DNA of 64,000 nucleotides. Origin: Paramecium tetraurelia. Lineage: Eukaryota; Ciliophora; Oligohymenophorea; Peniculida; Parameciidae. Below are positions 37,846-54,373 of this stretch, piece after piece. The DNA is taken from NCBI RefSeq assembly GCF_000165425.1, contig NW_001799477.1, forward strand, positions 310,001-374,000, written 5' to 3'. The translations under genes were made by a program, and so were the position numbers. Below the pieces are notes generated by a model. The model was not told the DNA's origin. It made no database searches and was given only the letters and a program-made list of their open reading frames with translations. Position 1 is the stretch's first letter; each line of letters starts with the position of its first letter.

Positions 37846-38831
37846 ATGGCACAAAATCCTGCCATCATCGAAGTGGCTGAGAATCCTGAGGAAATCAAAA
37901 AGAAGATCAAAGCCTTGCCATTGAAGGAGAAGTTGAAAGCAGTGGCTTTGAATTATTACTTGTAATAGAAAAAGAAGTTGGATATTGAATTGGAGAAGGA
38001 AATGAAAAAACTTCAAATTCAATTTGATGAGAAGGCAGCAAAAATATATAAAGCAGTAGATATGATGAAATAACAGATAGTCAAATGAAATTATTGAAGG
38101 GACGCGTTTGCTTACAGAAGAGGAATTGAAGGATGTTGATTTTTATCTGGAAGGAGAGGAAGCCACACAGAAGAATCAGGCCTTGACAGCTGAGCCAATC
38201 AATGGTTATTGGTTTAAAGCATTGAAGAATTCAGATATCATAGCGTAAGAAATTAAGGACAGAGATGATCCTATTTTAAAATCGCTTACAAAGATCGAAT
38301 ATGAACCTCAAGAGAAAAGCGACAATTTTTCATTGAATTTCTATTTTGCTCCAAATGATTACTTCAAAAACTCAGTTCTGAAGAAAAAGTTTATATTGAA
38401 AGGTGTAAATTATTGATTAATGTTTGAAGATGGCGAAAACCCTGTGAAAAGTGAAGGTACGATTATCGAATGGAATGATGGTAAGAACGTAACTCGAAAG
38501 TTGATAAAGAAAAAAACAATTGGAGAAGAAGAGTGGTATAGTAAAGACGATCTCCCAGGAAGTGGATGCTGAAAGCTTTTTCATCTTCTTTAAACCAATC
38601 AATTTAGAAGACAAAGAGCAAATAGAGAAATGGGTGTAAGAAAATAAATTGGATAAATATGCAGAACGTATGGATATCGATTATGATATTGCTCGTATGA
38701 TTATAGATGAGATCATTCCTTATTCATTGGAGTATTATTTGGGAGTCAAAATTAATGATGCCTTTGATGATATTGAGGAGGTGGATGCTGAATCATCAAA
38801 GGGTAGTGATGAAGAGGAAGAAAACAAATGA
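37846..38831 (+). CDS. Nucleosome assembly protein (NAP/SET family histone chaperone)
   Basis: About 310 residues with two introns (25 and 27 nt). The family fold is evident: NEIIEGTRLLTEEELKD, PINGYWFKALKNSDII, a central LNFYFAPNDYFKNSVL, then EWNDGKNVTRKLIKKK, DAESFFIFFKP, IIPYSLEYYLGV and an acidic tail DIEEVDAESSKGSDEEEE. The function is histone H2A-H2B chaperoning in cytosol and nucleus. After KLIKKK one extra base in an A7 run (38510-38516) breaks the frame; removing it restores KQLEKKSGIVKTISQEVDAE, which matches the family. Exon total is 3n+1, in agreement. Confidence 0.9.
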
Positions 38832-39015
38832 GGAAATAATAGATGAATTGATGAATATAAACAGTTAAATTAATTATTATAAATTTTATAATAATTATTA
38901 TAATATAAATTATAAATAAGATATTGAGGCTGAATTATATTACGTATTAAACTCAAAGTTCATATCCTCAGATAAATATCTTGATATTAATTTATATAAA
39001 TAAGATTCAAATTTC

Positions 39016-40606
39016 ATGTACGTAAAACCATTGCCCTCTCTAACTCATATCGGCAGATATTATGTCCGCATCATAAAGGACTTGTCAGTTGTCAAATAAA
39101 TCCCAGCTGGATCAACAGTGCTTGTTGGTGGCTTTGGATTATGCGGTATTCCAGAGTGCAGCATCAATGCCTTAAAGGAGGCAGGCACAAAGAATATCAC
39201 TGTAGTCAGCAATAATTGTGGCACTACAGATCTAGGATTAGGATTACTGCTAAATAATGGGTAATTGAAGAGAGTGATAGCCTCATATGCAGGAGAAAAT
39301 CACAATTTGGCCAAGTAACACAATAATACAATCATCTCTAGATAGTACTTTGATGGAACTTTGGAGTTAGAATTAGTCCCTTAAGGCACCTTGGCTGAAA
39401 AATTGAGAGCTGCTGGTGCTGGTATTCCTGCATTTTACACACACACTGGAACGGATACAGTTGTAGAGAAAGGTGGAATTCCCATCAAATATAGCAAGGG
39501 TGGAAACTCAGTTGAAATTGAATCTAAACCAAAGCCTGTAATATCTTGTTATTTGACTCTTTTAGGTTGAATATTTCAATGGCAAGAAGTACATTAGAGA
39601 AGATTCTATTTGGGGAGACTATGCCTTGATCAAGGCCAATGTTGCTGATACCAATGGTAATCTTAGATTTGTGGGAACAGCCAGAAATTTCAACCAAGAC
39701 ATGGTCAAAGCAGCTAAAGTTGTTATTGCAGAAGTCGATTCCATTGTGCCAGTTGGAAGCTTTGGTTTTGACTAAGCACATGTCAATGGGATATACGTTG
39801 ACTATCTCTATTAAGGCAATAACTATCTGAAGACTGTCGAGAGACTAGTTTACGATTAAAGCGTATATGATAAGAATAAAGGTATAAGAGTCATATTATT
39901 TGTAGATATCAAGCCATAAGGAAAATAGAATGCAATAAGAAATAGAATTGCAAAGAGAGCTGCCTAAGAGTTCCAACGACGGCATGTATGTGAATTTGGG
40001 TATCGGAATCCCAACTCTCATACCAGCATTCCTTGATAAAAGCATGACAATTCATTTCCATACAGAAATTGGTGCAATTGGAGTTGGTCCATATCCTAAA
40101 TTAGGCCAAGAATTAGGTGATCTTTAAAATGCAGGAAAAGAATCATGCACATTGAATCCTGGTGCCACTACTTTTGAAAGTAGTGAGTCCTTTGGCATCA
40201 TCAGAGGAGGACATTTAGATATGACCGTATTGGGAGCTATGTAAATCACAAAACAAGGAGATATTGCTAATTGGGTCATTCCAGGAAAGATGGTGAAAGG
40301 AATGGGAGGAGCTATGGATTTAGTTGCTTCTGGATCTAAAGTGTTGGTAGTCATGGAACACACTGCCAAAGGAGAGGTGAAATTCGTTAATCAATTGTAA
40401 TATCCAGCAACAGGAATGAACAAAGTTAGTCAAGTTATTACAGGTATTTAATATACTTAATATCATAGACAAGGCTGTATTTGTTAAGAGAGATGGTTAA
40501 ATTGGTTTTGACAGAAATCTCAAGTGATACTACTCTTGAATGGGTTAGAGCCAATACAGGATTCGAATTAACAGTTGCAGACGATCTAAAAACCTTCTAA
40601 GTTTGA
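39016..40606 (+). CDS. Succinyl-CoA:3-ketoacid CoA transferase (SCOT)
   Basis: About 503 residues with three introns (28, 24, 25 nt). The N-domain has [35 protein letters not shown] and the C-domain [11 protein letters not shown], then [13 protein letters not shown] with the catalytic Glu, [14 protein letters not shown] and [10 protein letters not shown]. It moves CoA from succinyl-CoA to acetoacetate in mitochondria. The N-terminus [12 protein letters not shown] could be part of a targeting peptide. Two single extra bases break the frame: in TTCCAAC at 39973-39974 (expected [11 protein letters not shown]) and in TTAAATT at 40499-40501. Exon length minus introns is 3n+2, in agreement. The next gene starts 20 bp after the stop. 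Confidence 0.92.
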
Positions 40607-40626
40607 TACAAAATAATATATTAATT

Positions 40627-41617
40627 ATGGTTAAATAATAAAAAAAATCCAAAATCACTGTCATTCCTCCTCAACCAGATTTCCAAGAATAAGAAATCGA
40701 ATTATTATAAGAGGATCTCGATGATGATTTAATTAAGACTCTATCCAAAGCAAACACTAATTCTATTGCCACAATTGTATAAATTATTAGTTTTACATTT
40801 AGAAAGAAAAAGAGAAGAAGGTCGTGGAATTCAAATCCAGAGTTCTTGAATTGGTTGAGATTTTTGTTTCAAACACCAAGAACCCATCCATTTTTATTGA
40901 GAGAATTTATCCATTCATTAAAATGATAAGTGATTTCAAGAATCCTTAAAAAATTTAGTATATCAATAGAGTTTGTAAATTGATCCACTAAATCATACAA
41001 AAAGGAGACTTGGGAGAACATATTGATAATATGAAATAATGCTGTGAAACATTGATCACCTACTTGCATAAATGCTAAGACAAATCTATTAATAAGAGAT
41101 TCTTTGAATTGCTTGATCTCATTCTTAAATAGATTTCCTAATATGACAAGAAGGCAGTTGCAGACTCAATAGTCAAAGGCTTAGTGTTGATGAGGAAGAA
41201 CAGCAACATTTAAATGCAAAACATTAGAAAACTCATATTCAATTATTAATTTGCACTCGTACCAGTCATACTGAAATTATGTTAGTTGAGTGAAATTAAT
41301 GATAACTATGAAAGAAGCAAATATAATGTATATCACACACTCATATCATTTAGTTTAGTCATCTATTATTCACACTCATTCAAAATGAATAGATAAAGAA
41401 AAAGGTAATCACCAAAGATAAAGTAAAACAAGCAATTGTGAATTTAGCTTAACATACTCTGGAGAATCATACCAAATAGAATTACAAAAGAGTGGCGATT
41501 TTTAGATAAATCTTATTGTCCTACAAAACATTAGAATTGAATGAACTCCAAGAATAGATTTAGACATTCTAATCAGAAGATTAAAATATCTAACACATCA
41601 TTACCAAATTATAATGA
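40627..41617 (+). CDS. Alpha-helical protein of unknown function
   Basis: About 312 residues with two 26-nt introns; the exon total is a multiple of three. An acidic, basic N-terminus is followed by repeated amphipathic helices (IFIERIYPFIKMISDF, LITYLHKCQDKSINKRFFEL, MQNIRKLIFNYQFALVPVIL) that look like HEAT/ARM-type repeats. The family is not recognised. It is convergent with the PI3-kinase gene, with 21 bp between the stops. Confidence 0.7.
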
Positions 41618-41638
41618 GTATATTATTCTATCAAACCA

Positions 41639-45953
<4,315 letters not shown>

Positions 45954-46216
45954 TTATAATTATTTATATTATTCAGAATCATCGTTTTCAGAAAATATGT
46001 AATCCTATTGATTAGATACCGTATAATATATAAACAAATAATTTATTTTCATTATTTAAATTTAAGTAATTTCTGAAGATCATATTCAGTGTTGAATCTC
46101 TTACTGGATGAAGAATTGCGGAAAGATTAAGTGGAAGAAGATTATGCTACCTATGAATTCTTTACTGACTAATATCTGGGACATATTGCACTTAGTTGCG
46201 GTGCTAAATTTTACAA
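45954..46216. other. Spacer between AGC kinase and PI3-kinase genes
   Basis: About 260 bp. A plus-strand frame without a start codon runs from about 46067 through this spacer into the kinase antisense (about 46480) and looks protein-like in part (EELRKDQVEEDYATYEFF). No gene is called. Confidence 0.4.
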
Positions 46217-47940
46217 TCAATCAAATTTATACCATTCAAAGAAAGAGTTTTAATCTTATTTTTTATAATATTCGTTTGTAGAGAAGATCTTAAACTAGCA
46301 TATTTAATCTTCTCTACAAACAATTCCCTTTTGCTTTTTGGTTACTCTGAAATATAGTCGAAATTCGGAAAAATTGTTTCAAACTTCGTTTGTCTCTCCC
46401 TATGCAAATTATCTTGCAGCCTTTGCTGAAATTCTCTGTCCCCCTTACTGAATTCAGCCACATTATAGTTCGTTTAAAGAGGTTAAGGTTTATAATGAAT
46501 GTGCAATTACTTTTTGTACAGGGCTGTGTAATTAAAGTTGCTGAGCCACGGATGATTCAAAATATCCTCCACTCCATTTTTCCTTCCTAATCTTTCATTC
46601 TAGTCTTTGGCCAATAAATTAATCAATAGACTCTTGAGTTGATCACTGATTTTTATATGTTCAGGAAACTCCAATTTATCATATTGAATTGAGTTTAAAA
46701 TGTTTTGCAATTGCTAATCATAATATGGGGGGTACCCATAAATGAATTCATACAAAACTGCCCCCAAACTATAACAGTCCAACATATGATTGTGCCCTTT
46801 TTTGGTAACCATCTCAGGAGACATATATTCAGGAGATCCACAAAAGGAATAGGTTGCTTTGTCTCTGGACATATTGGGCTTTGAGAGACCAAAGTCAGAC
46901 AATTTAATATAACCATCAATGTCTAATAAAATATTTTCAGGCTTCAAATCTCTATAAATGACATGCTATTCGTGGAGATAATGAATTGCCAGACACAACT
47001 ATCCGAAGTATTACTTTGCAACTTCTTCATTCAAAGTTCCCATTTTTCGAAGATGAAAAAATAGTTCACCTCCATAACAATAGCTAAAATATTAAATTTA
47101 TTGATATACTCCATCACAAATACCAAATAGTATTTAGTTTCGAATGAACAATGCAATCTTGTCAGGAATTGACTATCTAGACTACTCATTATCAATTTCT
47201 CATTGTTTATCATGCTCTCCTTGTTATTCTTTGTAATGAATTATTTGTCTATAATTTTCATCGCAAAGAACTGTCCGTTCCTTTTCTTCTTTGCCAAATA
47301 CACTCTCGAAAAGCCTCTAAAAAATTTTAACTCTTTACCCCACACCAATACATTTAATCAAAATATAATCATCAAATGAATTTTTCTGGGTTTCGTTGTA
47401 ATAGATTGGAACCAATTTCAGAGTCCTCCCATTGCTAAACACCGACAACGGTTTATCATCCAAGGACAAATAGTAATCCACATTATAATTTTAGGTGTAG
47501 CTTTCAAAATAGGCTATATTTTAATAATTTTAAGGATCGTATGCACTCATCTTCGTTATCAATTTCTAATATAGGTCTGTTGTAGTTTGGTCTAACCCAA
47601 TAGGAACGATATACCTATATTACATCAATATCTACTATTTTTCTTATGTTATCAGTGTAATTATGAGTTCATAATTGTCTCTATCACTATTTAAGGTTCT
47701 CATATGAGACACTCCTTTTAGTTTCACAGCCGCTGTTACAACTAAATTACGATAAGACGGTGGTTATTTACATTTCTAAACATCCAATTATTTTGGAGAT
47801 TTAAGTTTTACCAATCTTGGTGGAGACAATTATTATCTCGGACTCAGACTTGGATTTTGTGACTCAGCTTTCTTCTTTTTTTTCAATAGTTCTAATAATT
47901 TGTTAGTTTGCATCATTCGGCAACTTTGAGTTCTATTCAT
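46217..47940 (-). CDS. AGC-family protein kinase
   Basis: 550 residues with three introns (22, 26, 23 nt). A ~210-residue N-terminal region of unknown fold precedes the kinase. Motifs: GVGGFSRVYLAKK, FAMKIIDKQFI, YGGELFFHLRKMGTLNE, IYRDLKPENILLD, LSDFGLSKP, SFCGSPEYMSPEMV. The C-terminal tail carries the AGC hydrophobic motif FPNFDYISE, so regulation by a PDK1-like route is plausible. The last intron (23 nt) overlaps one arm of a perfect hairpin; without it the frame would run on for another ~75 codons to 45988. Confidence 0.88.
46274..46321. repeat. Perfect 15-bp inverted repeat (hairpin)
   Basis: GTTTGTAGAGAAGAT at 46274-46288 and its exact reverse complement at 46307-46321, with an 18-nt loop. 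It lies across the last intron of the AGC kinase gene, so the pre-mRNA could fold over the donor site. Confidence 0.9.
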
Positions 47941-48156
47941 TAAATGAAAATATTAAAAATAAAATATGTGTATTATTGTATTTGTTGACATGAGACTTTT
48001 GCTAGATTATCAAATCGTGGTTTCTAACAGTTAAAGTAACCATCCCCTCTTTCTCAATCTCACATCTATATCTATATTTTCAAGAAAATTCATTTAAAAT
48101 ATATTCAGCATTTAATATACTCATGAAAATCATTAATCAGATATATAATGTATTTC

Positions 48157-49044
48157 TCATTTTATTATCCAGAGTTTTAATCCAAATAAACTATTTCCCA
48201 AAATTGCTATTTTATTTTTAAAACCAGTCACTATGATATCAGAGTAATTATAAATATTTGTCACCATACCCATTATCCTCATAGTGGATGTTTGAAATAC
48301 AAGTATATTACCATTTTCAAATATGATATAGAAATATTTATTATTGTTTATAAAATTTATATTAGAAAGTCCCGTCAGATCTCTCTTTTTCCTAATTAGT
48401 TTCGATGTATGTTAAGAAATTAAATTAATTGAAGCATTTTTTTCAATTTCCAAAAATAAATGATCACATATACAAATCTAGGAATTTTGTTTTTATTAAT
48501 CATTTTTCTAATCTTAATCCACCCTTTTACTAATTCTCTAGCCTTTAGTAAACAATCTAATAGTAGTTTCTAAAGAAAGCTGATTGATAAAAAAATATCT
48601 GAAATTTTATTCTAAATTTATTGATGTTAATAGCTCTTCGCTTTTGAAATCCCAAATTGCTAAAGTCTTCTCTGAATTTATGGTATATAAATATTTAGAA
48701 TCTTGACTAAAGGCTATGTATTTCATTTTGGAGTTTTTATGTCTTAAATTAATCACTTCTTTCTCTTGTTACGTATTCATGACAACCACAGTAGATGACT
48801 TATAACTAGCCACGCAAATATAATTATTTTTTGTACTAATAATCGATAGTTCATTCAAAACTGATATCTTATTGTAAAATTTAACAAGATCTTTAGTTCT
48901 CCATCCAACGATAAGCCTAGGATAATAAATAGCAAAGATATTTGTTTGATCCTCTGATATACAAAAGTCTGTTAAATTTTTTTATTATTATCTCTCATAA
49001 AAAGTAACACAATTATTAGGATTCAATTCAAAATTAACATTCAT
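48157..49044 (-). CDS. Divergent WD/beta-propeller-like protein (3' part of locus)
   Basis: An intronless 295-codon frame from ATG (MNVNFELNPNN) to TGA. It shows propeller-like blades: KMKYIAFSQDSKYLYTINSE followed by KTLAIWDF, and FINNNKYFYIIFENGNILVF. The same frame stays open upstream to 49194 (for example YNKSTCCNSERKSVIILFIE), so the ATG is probably internal and a 5' exon is missing from the model. Strong AT bias and weak blades suggest fast evolution or decay. Function unknown. Confidence 0.55.
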
Positions 49045-49637
49045 TAATTTTGGAAACTATTAGAGATAATATTAATTAAAGTAAAATTGAATATTAATAG
49101 TTTAGAATTCAATAAATAGTATTATAACAGATTTTCTTTCAGAATTGCAACAAGTACTTTTATTATAAATTATTCTGCTAAATGCTTTAAAGAATCACAT
49201 TTGAAATAATTATTTTGATTTAATTAAAAAGTTGTCAGAATAGGTCTTCAGATTAATATTGATAACATTAATAAGTTGTTAGAATTTTCTTTCATTAATT
49301 GAAGTGTATTATTGTTTAAATTAGTAAATGAGATGACAAAAATTTTTTTGATTATATTTGGAATAAAAGTCTTGAGTATTAATTTATGCGTATTTTGATT
49401 GAGTTGTTGAACATTATAGGATTTATTTGGAAAAACAAACTAAGCTAGAAATAGTCTATAATTTCCAATTAATTTATCCTAAAAAAAATGAATATTTTTA
49501 TCATTATTGTAAATGAATTCATTAATTATAAATAAATATTGTAACATATTTTTATGATAGAAAATACGAATTCTACCCTTTTAGAATATTTTGAAATTAA
49601 GATGAAAGTTGCTACCAATTTTTCTCAATTTTGACAT
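49041..49637 (-). CDS. Upstream ORF, possible 5' exon of the WD-like gene
   Basis: Opens at ATG (MSKLRKIGSNFHLNF) and stays open for about 125 codons; a 21-nt GTTATC...GAAG intron would extend it to a TGA at 49041-49043 that overlaps the next ATG. The overlap of ATG and TGA resembles the false split seen in the MORN gene, but here I found no micro-intron of the right length (3n+2) to fuse the frames. It may be one decayed gene. Composition is Asn, Ile, Lys, Leu-rich. Confidence 0.35.
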
Positions 49638-49748
49638 TTTATATTTATAAATTTAAAAATAGATGCATGTTAATTATTCATGAAATTTTTTATATAATTT
49701 CCATAGATACATTATATAACTTTTATAATTTTTAGATCAATTTTTAAA

Positions 49749-51221
49749 TCAACTTCTGAATTTATTTTGATTAGAAGGTCTTGTTTCCTTTTCTTCAAAG
49801 ACAGCTCCCCAAATCTCAATAGAGGTTAACTAGCTCAACATAAATATTTACATTTAAAAATTCTATGTGTGGCTCCAACAAATAACCCATTTCGTAAGTT
49901 TAATCGCATTAATTGTTGATACGATTTGTTGCACTTCCTTTAAGGTTTTCATCAATCCAAATTCTAAAATTTCCTTTGCCATCCCCTCCAAAACCTAGAC
50001 CATATGGTTGAGGCACTTTCAAATTGAAGGCTCTGCTATTTATATATCCGAAACATTATTTAGATTTAATATCAAAAGTACTCATGAATAATTGATATTT
50101 AGGCAATAAAGAAAAGAGGAAACTTTTCTCATCTCCAAAATACAGAGAAACCTAATCGTTTGGATTGTAGAGTATTCCTAAATTCTAGAAAATAATTACC
50201 CATAGGATCTTTCTACTACTTTCTTATGAAATGAGTTTCTATAGTTTAATCAATACTAATATATGCACCAAAGATCGATTATTAAAAAGTATCATTCTAT
50301 GTTTCATCTTCTCGATTTCTAAAAATAAAAAGCAAAGGTTATTGAGACTCTATTATAATCTCTGTAATATGCTCTAAATCATCATAACCTACTGAGGATG
50401 AGAACTTAAGATCCAGCTATTTAATCCTATTAAAGTCTGGTGAACTCATTTATAACAGTGCAAGAATTTGATCATTCAATATAAAACTTGAAGATGTCAA
50501 AGCTGGAATTCCATATTTAAGTTGAGGGTCGATGAATTTTTTTGTAAAATACTATTTGCACATTTTGTTAGCATAAATTAATTGTTATTTTGCTTAACCA
50601 ATAAATTAGTTAAATGGCAATGATGCTTTTTAATCAAAAATAGAATTTGCCACACTTCTGGCAGCCAAGTCATTTCTTTAGCTATTTGAAACTTCCTTGT
50701 TGAAATAATACATATTCAATAGTTCCTTAATCACTGTACTTCCTTATGAGTAACTTACTTGAAATCTGAATACAATAAATTTGAGTACCTATTTATTGCT
50801 TCTTTCTCATTCTCCAAACAACCCAAACTAATCAATGCGAATAACTCGAATTTCTCAAGCACTCTAAATTTGTAATCACTTAAGTAATATTCTTATTATT
50901 CTTTTAAGAGGAGTTCCACTATACTTTAAGATTGTTTGCTTACATGTGATCACAAAATTGATGTAATCTATCTACTAATTCTTGCAGCGTTCTCTCATCC
51001 AGTTAAAGAGTTTGATTGAGAAATCAGGGTTTTCAGTAAACTCTGGGACCATAGATTTCTGAGTCAGATATCCGTTTCTATTTAAATCATATTTCATCGA
51101 ATTTGTACATCGAATCATGGCATTTCAATAGTTCGAAATAGACCTCTAGAATTTCGAGTTCAGAATCTGAAAATGCCACCTTGGCATGTTTTTTGATAGC
51201 TTTAGATTTCGATCCTCCCAT
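49749..51221 (-). CDS. TLDc-domain protein, MEAK7/TLDC1-like
   Basis: About 450 residues with several micro-introns (31, 20 and 22 nt seen, others likely). The start MGGSKSKAIKK carries an N-myristoylation signal. An EF-hand-like region follows (DSINGYLTQKSMVPEF), and the C-terminal ~170 residues are a TLDc domain: GIPALTSSSFILND, DEKSFLFSLL, CFGYINSRAFNL, GLGFGGDGKGNFRIWIDE and the terminal IEIWGAVFEE. The order matches TLDC1/MEAK7 proteins of the lysosomal surface. TLDc domains are linked to V-ATPase regulation and oxidation resistance (family knowledge). Exact exon borders in the middle were not all resolved. Confidence 0.86.
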
Positions 51222-51377
51222 ATAAAAATAAATATTTATTTATTAAAATATAAATTATTTCAATTATCATACTTCTTAATTAATCTTTTTTTTGAGGCAT
51301 ACTCTAACGAATATATATATTAGAATTATTTAATTAAATTACAAATAAAAAGTTATTGATATAGTTATATAAGTTAT

Positions 51378-53797
51378 TCATTGTATTTAACAACTACAAG
51401 AAAAGCACTCCCTTGACTCTACTATGGGAGTTTTTTAAAAGTATCGCTTTTCTATAATTATCAATACAATCTATTACGAGAGTTCCTGATCTTCATCAAT
51501 TAATCCATTTTAATAATAGTAGCCAAGACAATTTAAAGCATCTTCTAAACCTATTTGACTAGCTCCACCTTAATAAAGAGACGATTTGGACTCCATCATT
51601 CTCCTTATAATCTTCTCCATTTCTTAAGTTAGAGTTTTCGATTTTTTCCTTTCTACTGTTTCTAAATCCTTGATTATATCTAATTTTTTTATAGAAAGAT
51701 CGAGTGCTGCGCTAGATATTTATAATTCTAAATCACTTAAGCCAATCACTTTTTTTGAGATGATCTCATTAATCGCCTCTATTCTATCTTAATGTTTATT
51801 GTCTTTATGGATTTGAAAAAGAGTATGAACGGCAGAATGAACTGTAGACAAAACAGTATTTATTAATGGAATTGAGGCTGATATCTTGACTCCAATGGCT
51901 AAACCTGTTTCTAAATTGTCTGCTACCTTCTCTGCTGGAGTCTCGATTGTTTGATTAGTGTTATGTTGAAAGAGTCCAGTACTTTAATTTGCATAAGATT
52001 GAATATAATTAAACAGAGTCCAGAAAAATGCTTTATAATAAGCTAATTAATTCAACCCTTCTGCACTTTTTTAAAATTCTTGTAATTACTTGTAAATTGC
52101 AGCTCTTTTATCTAATCCAACTAACTATATCTATTATTCAATAGTATTTATTTTTTATCTCAATTACTGATACATGTTTTCTAGCTAGTCAATTTTAAAC
52201 TTAGTATTCCTTTTTTTTATACTTCCCTATTACCCTCCAATTAGAGTATTTTCTATTTACATTAAATCACTATTGCTTCCTTGAATCAAACAACTCTACT
52301 GAATAAAACTGACATTGAGGTCCTTCTTTTATTCTTATTAATTTAAAATCTCACTTTGCACTTCTTCAGTAGGAATTCTAACTAGTTGTTTTTGTACTGA
52401 TCTTTCAGTATTCTTTCTCTCACTGTTTTTCAGTTTCCCAAAATCTTTATGATTCAAATCATTTGTATTAATAATCAGTCTCTTTCCCTCTAGATCTTTT
52501 GTCTCAATATTTTCGATATTTTCAAGATTTTCAATTTAATTTAACAAATCATGTTCATCTCCATTTTATTCCAACAATTAGAATTATAATTACATATACT
52601 AGATATTTACAGAAGTAAACACTTAGTTATTTAATAATTATATGTCGGAATTAAAAGATTCCTTGGCTTTCTAAAGCAATTTCAAACCTTCAGGTTTATT
52701 AATTTCAATCATTATCAACGCTTTATTTATTTTATAGAGCGGGTTAGTCGGATTTATCTCCAAAGCCTTATCAAAACATACCAAAGCTTGTTGATACTAT
52801 TTCAATTCTCTACATGCAATACCCTTATTATTCCAAATTGCTGCATCTTTTGGATTTATCTACAACAATTTACCAAATATTTAGATTGCATCCTGATATC
52901 TATTCAGCTACCCAAAAGACAAAGCCAAGTAGAGCATTGCAGAAGTATTTTAAGGATCCAATTCTATAACCTTTTCAAAAGATTTCAAAGCCTCTGTAAA
53001 TTGATCTCCGTTATATAAAATGATTCCTTAACTATACCAACCATCTGTGTTCTTATTGTCATATGCGAGAATCTTGCTCAAGATTTTCAAAGCTTATTTA
53101 TCCAACTTTGACTATACAAGTCGTTACGCTAGGATATCATTATCTTTTACCTATTAATAAAAGAGGATCCACTTCTATCACTTTTAATGATTCTATTTAT
53201 TCTATATACTATATAGCCTCGCTTTTTAAATCTTAGTCTAACTTTAACTCTATTAATCCTTAAATAACATTAACATTATCTCTGTCCTTTTTATGGAGAT
53301 CCTGAAAAATAGTTTCAGCCTCAGTAAATCGTTTCATCAGCCTGAGAGTATCACCTAGATTACCCTATACTTCTTACCCTTTAGGATGGCTACCTAAGTG
53401 TTTTTGGGCTGAATCTCTAAACTCTTGTTAAACTATTCTAATGCAGCCTAAAAATTGCCAACAGCTTTATATGAGATTCCTATAATGCTTATCAAGTGAA
53501 GTACCCAAATTTTAAATTATAGTATTATTTTTAGCATCGCAATTTAATGCCTTTCTAAAATACTCTATCGCCTATTGATAATCGTCTTTTTAAAAGAATA
53601 TCACTCCTTTAATAATCGTACTAAAGCAATTACCTTTCTAATAGTATAGCTCTCCATCGGTTGTGTTGCTCTCTAGTATTTTGTCGATGCATGATATAAG
53701 CTTTTTATAATTTGGTGTTTCAATAAGGCTTAAATCTAGAGATCGTTTATATAATACCTCCTTAAAGTTCCTTCAGGACCTATAATTATTTTCTCAT
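51378..53797 (-). CDS. TPR-repeat protein with C-terminal coiled coil
   Basis: Roughly 790 residues. The N-terminal half holds many tetratricopeptide repeats, for example KGVIFFQKDDYQQAIEYF, WYSQGIILYNGDQFTEALK, AMLYLALSFGQLNRYQDAI and WNNKGIACRELKQYQQAL, each with the A-G-Y-A pattern. After about residue 400 come a Gln/Glu-rich linker and charged helices (KKLDIIKDLETVERKK) ending in a region around QGGASQIGLEDALNCLGYYY. The first intron (19 nt, GTCCTG...) is atypical; a 27-nt one follows. TPR proteins of this build are a large family in Paramecium. A scaffolding role is inferred. Confidence 0.88.
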
Positions 53798-53841
53798 TAT
53801 ATTTTTCAATAAAAAAATGGGTTGAAAACTAATAAATAAAG

Positions 53842-54135
53842 ATGAGCTCAGTATTCATCAGAAGGTAAGATATCTTACGAGTGGCAGCAATAAAGTAGGT
53901 GAAGACCTTTGCACAGGAATAGATAAGAGTTAAGAAAGCATTATTTTTGTATTTCTAATTATGTATTCATGTAACAAAATCATAAAACATCCTAAACCAA
54001 TTTGGATTCTTAATTCTGAATTAACTATCATATGATATTATTTCGATAAATATTCAAGGGTATATCTCTTGGTTAAATCTTATTTCCTTTGTTCAGGATA
54101 AGCATTTACAAAATTTTAAAATTGTATTATTATGA
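53842..54135 (+). CDS. Candidate small ORF, 97 residues
   Basis: ATG-to-TGA frame starting MSSVFIRRQDILRVAAIKQ. The first ~35 residues look protein-like (VKTFAQEQIRVKK), the remainder is AT-rich and hydrophobic. No intron or homology recognised. It may be a small gene or the remnant of one. The flanking DNA (53798-53841 and 54136-54373) holds nothing else that I could support. Confidence 0.3.
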
Positions 54136-54373
54136 AGTATATTTATCACTTGTGTATTCTTATAATTAAATTCAATGTAATTAAATTCAATACCTTATAA
54201 ACAAACATATTTAATAATAAATAAAAGAACAATTTTATGAATTTTATTCCATTTTTTCCTGTCAAGATGAGAATGACAATTGGAAAATATTAAAAATACA
54301 ATTTTCCTATAAATATTAATTGGTTGTAATAAAATAATTGATTAAATTAATATATAATAAAATCTAATGAGTT

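Noticed and set aside
38047..38080. Frame break in NAP after KIYKA
   Set aside because: A 25-nt GTAGAT...GATAG intron restores frame and gives NEIIEGTRLL.
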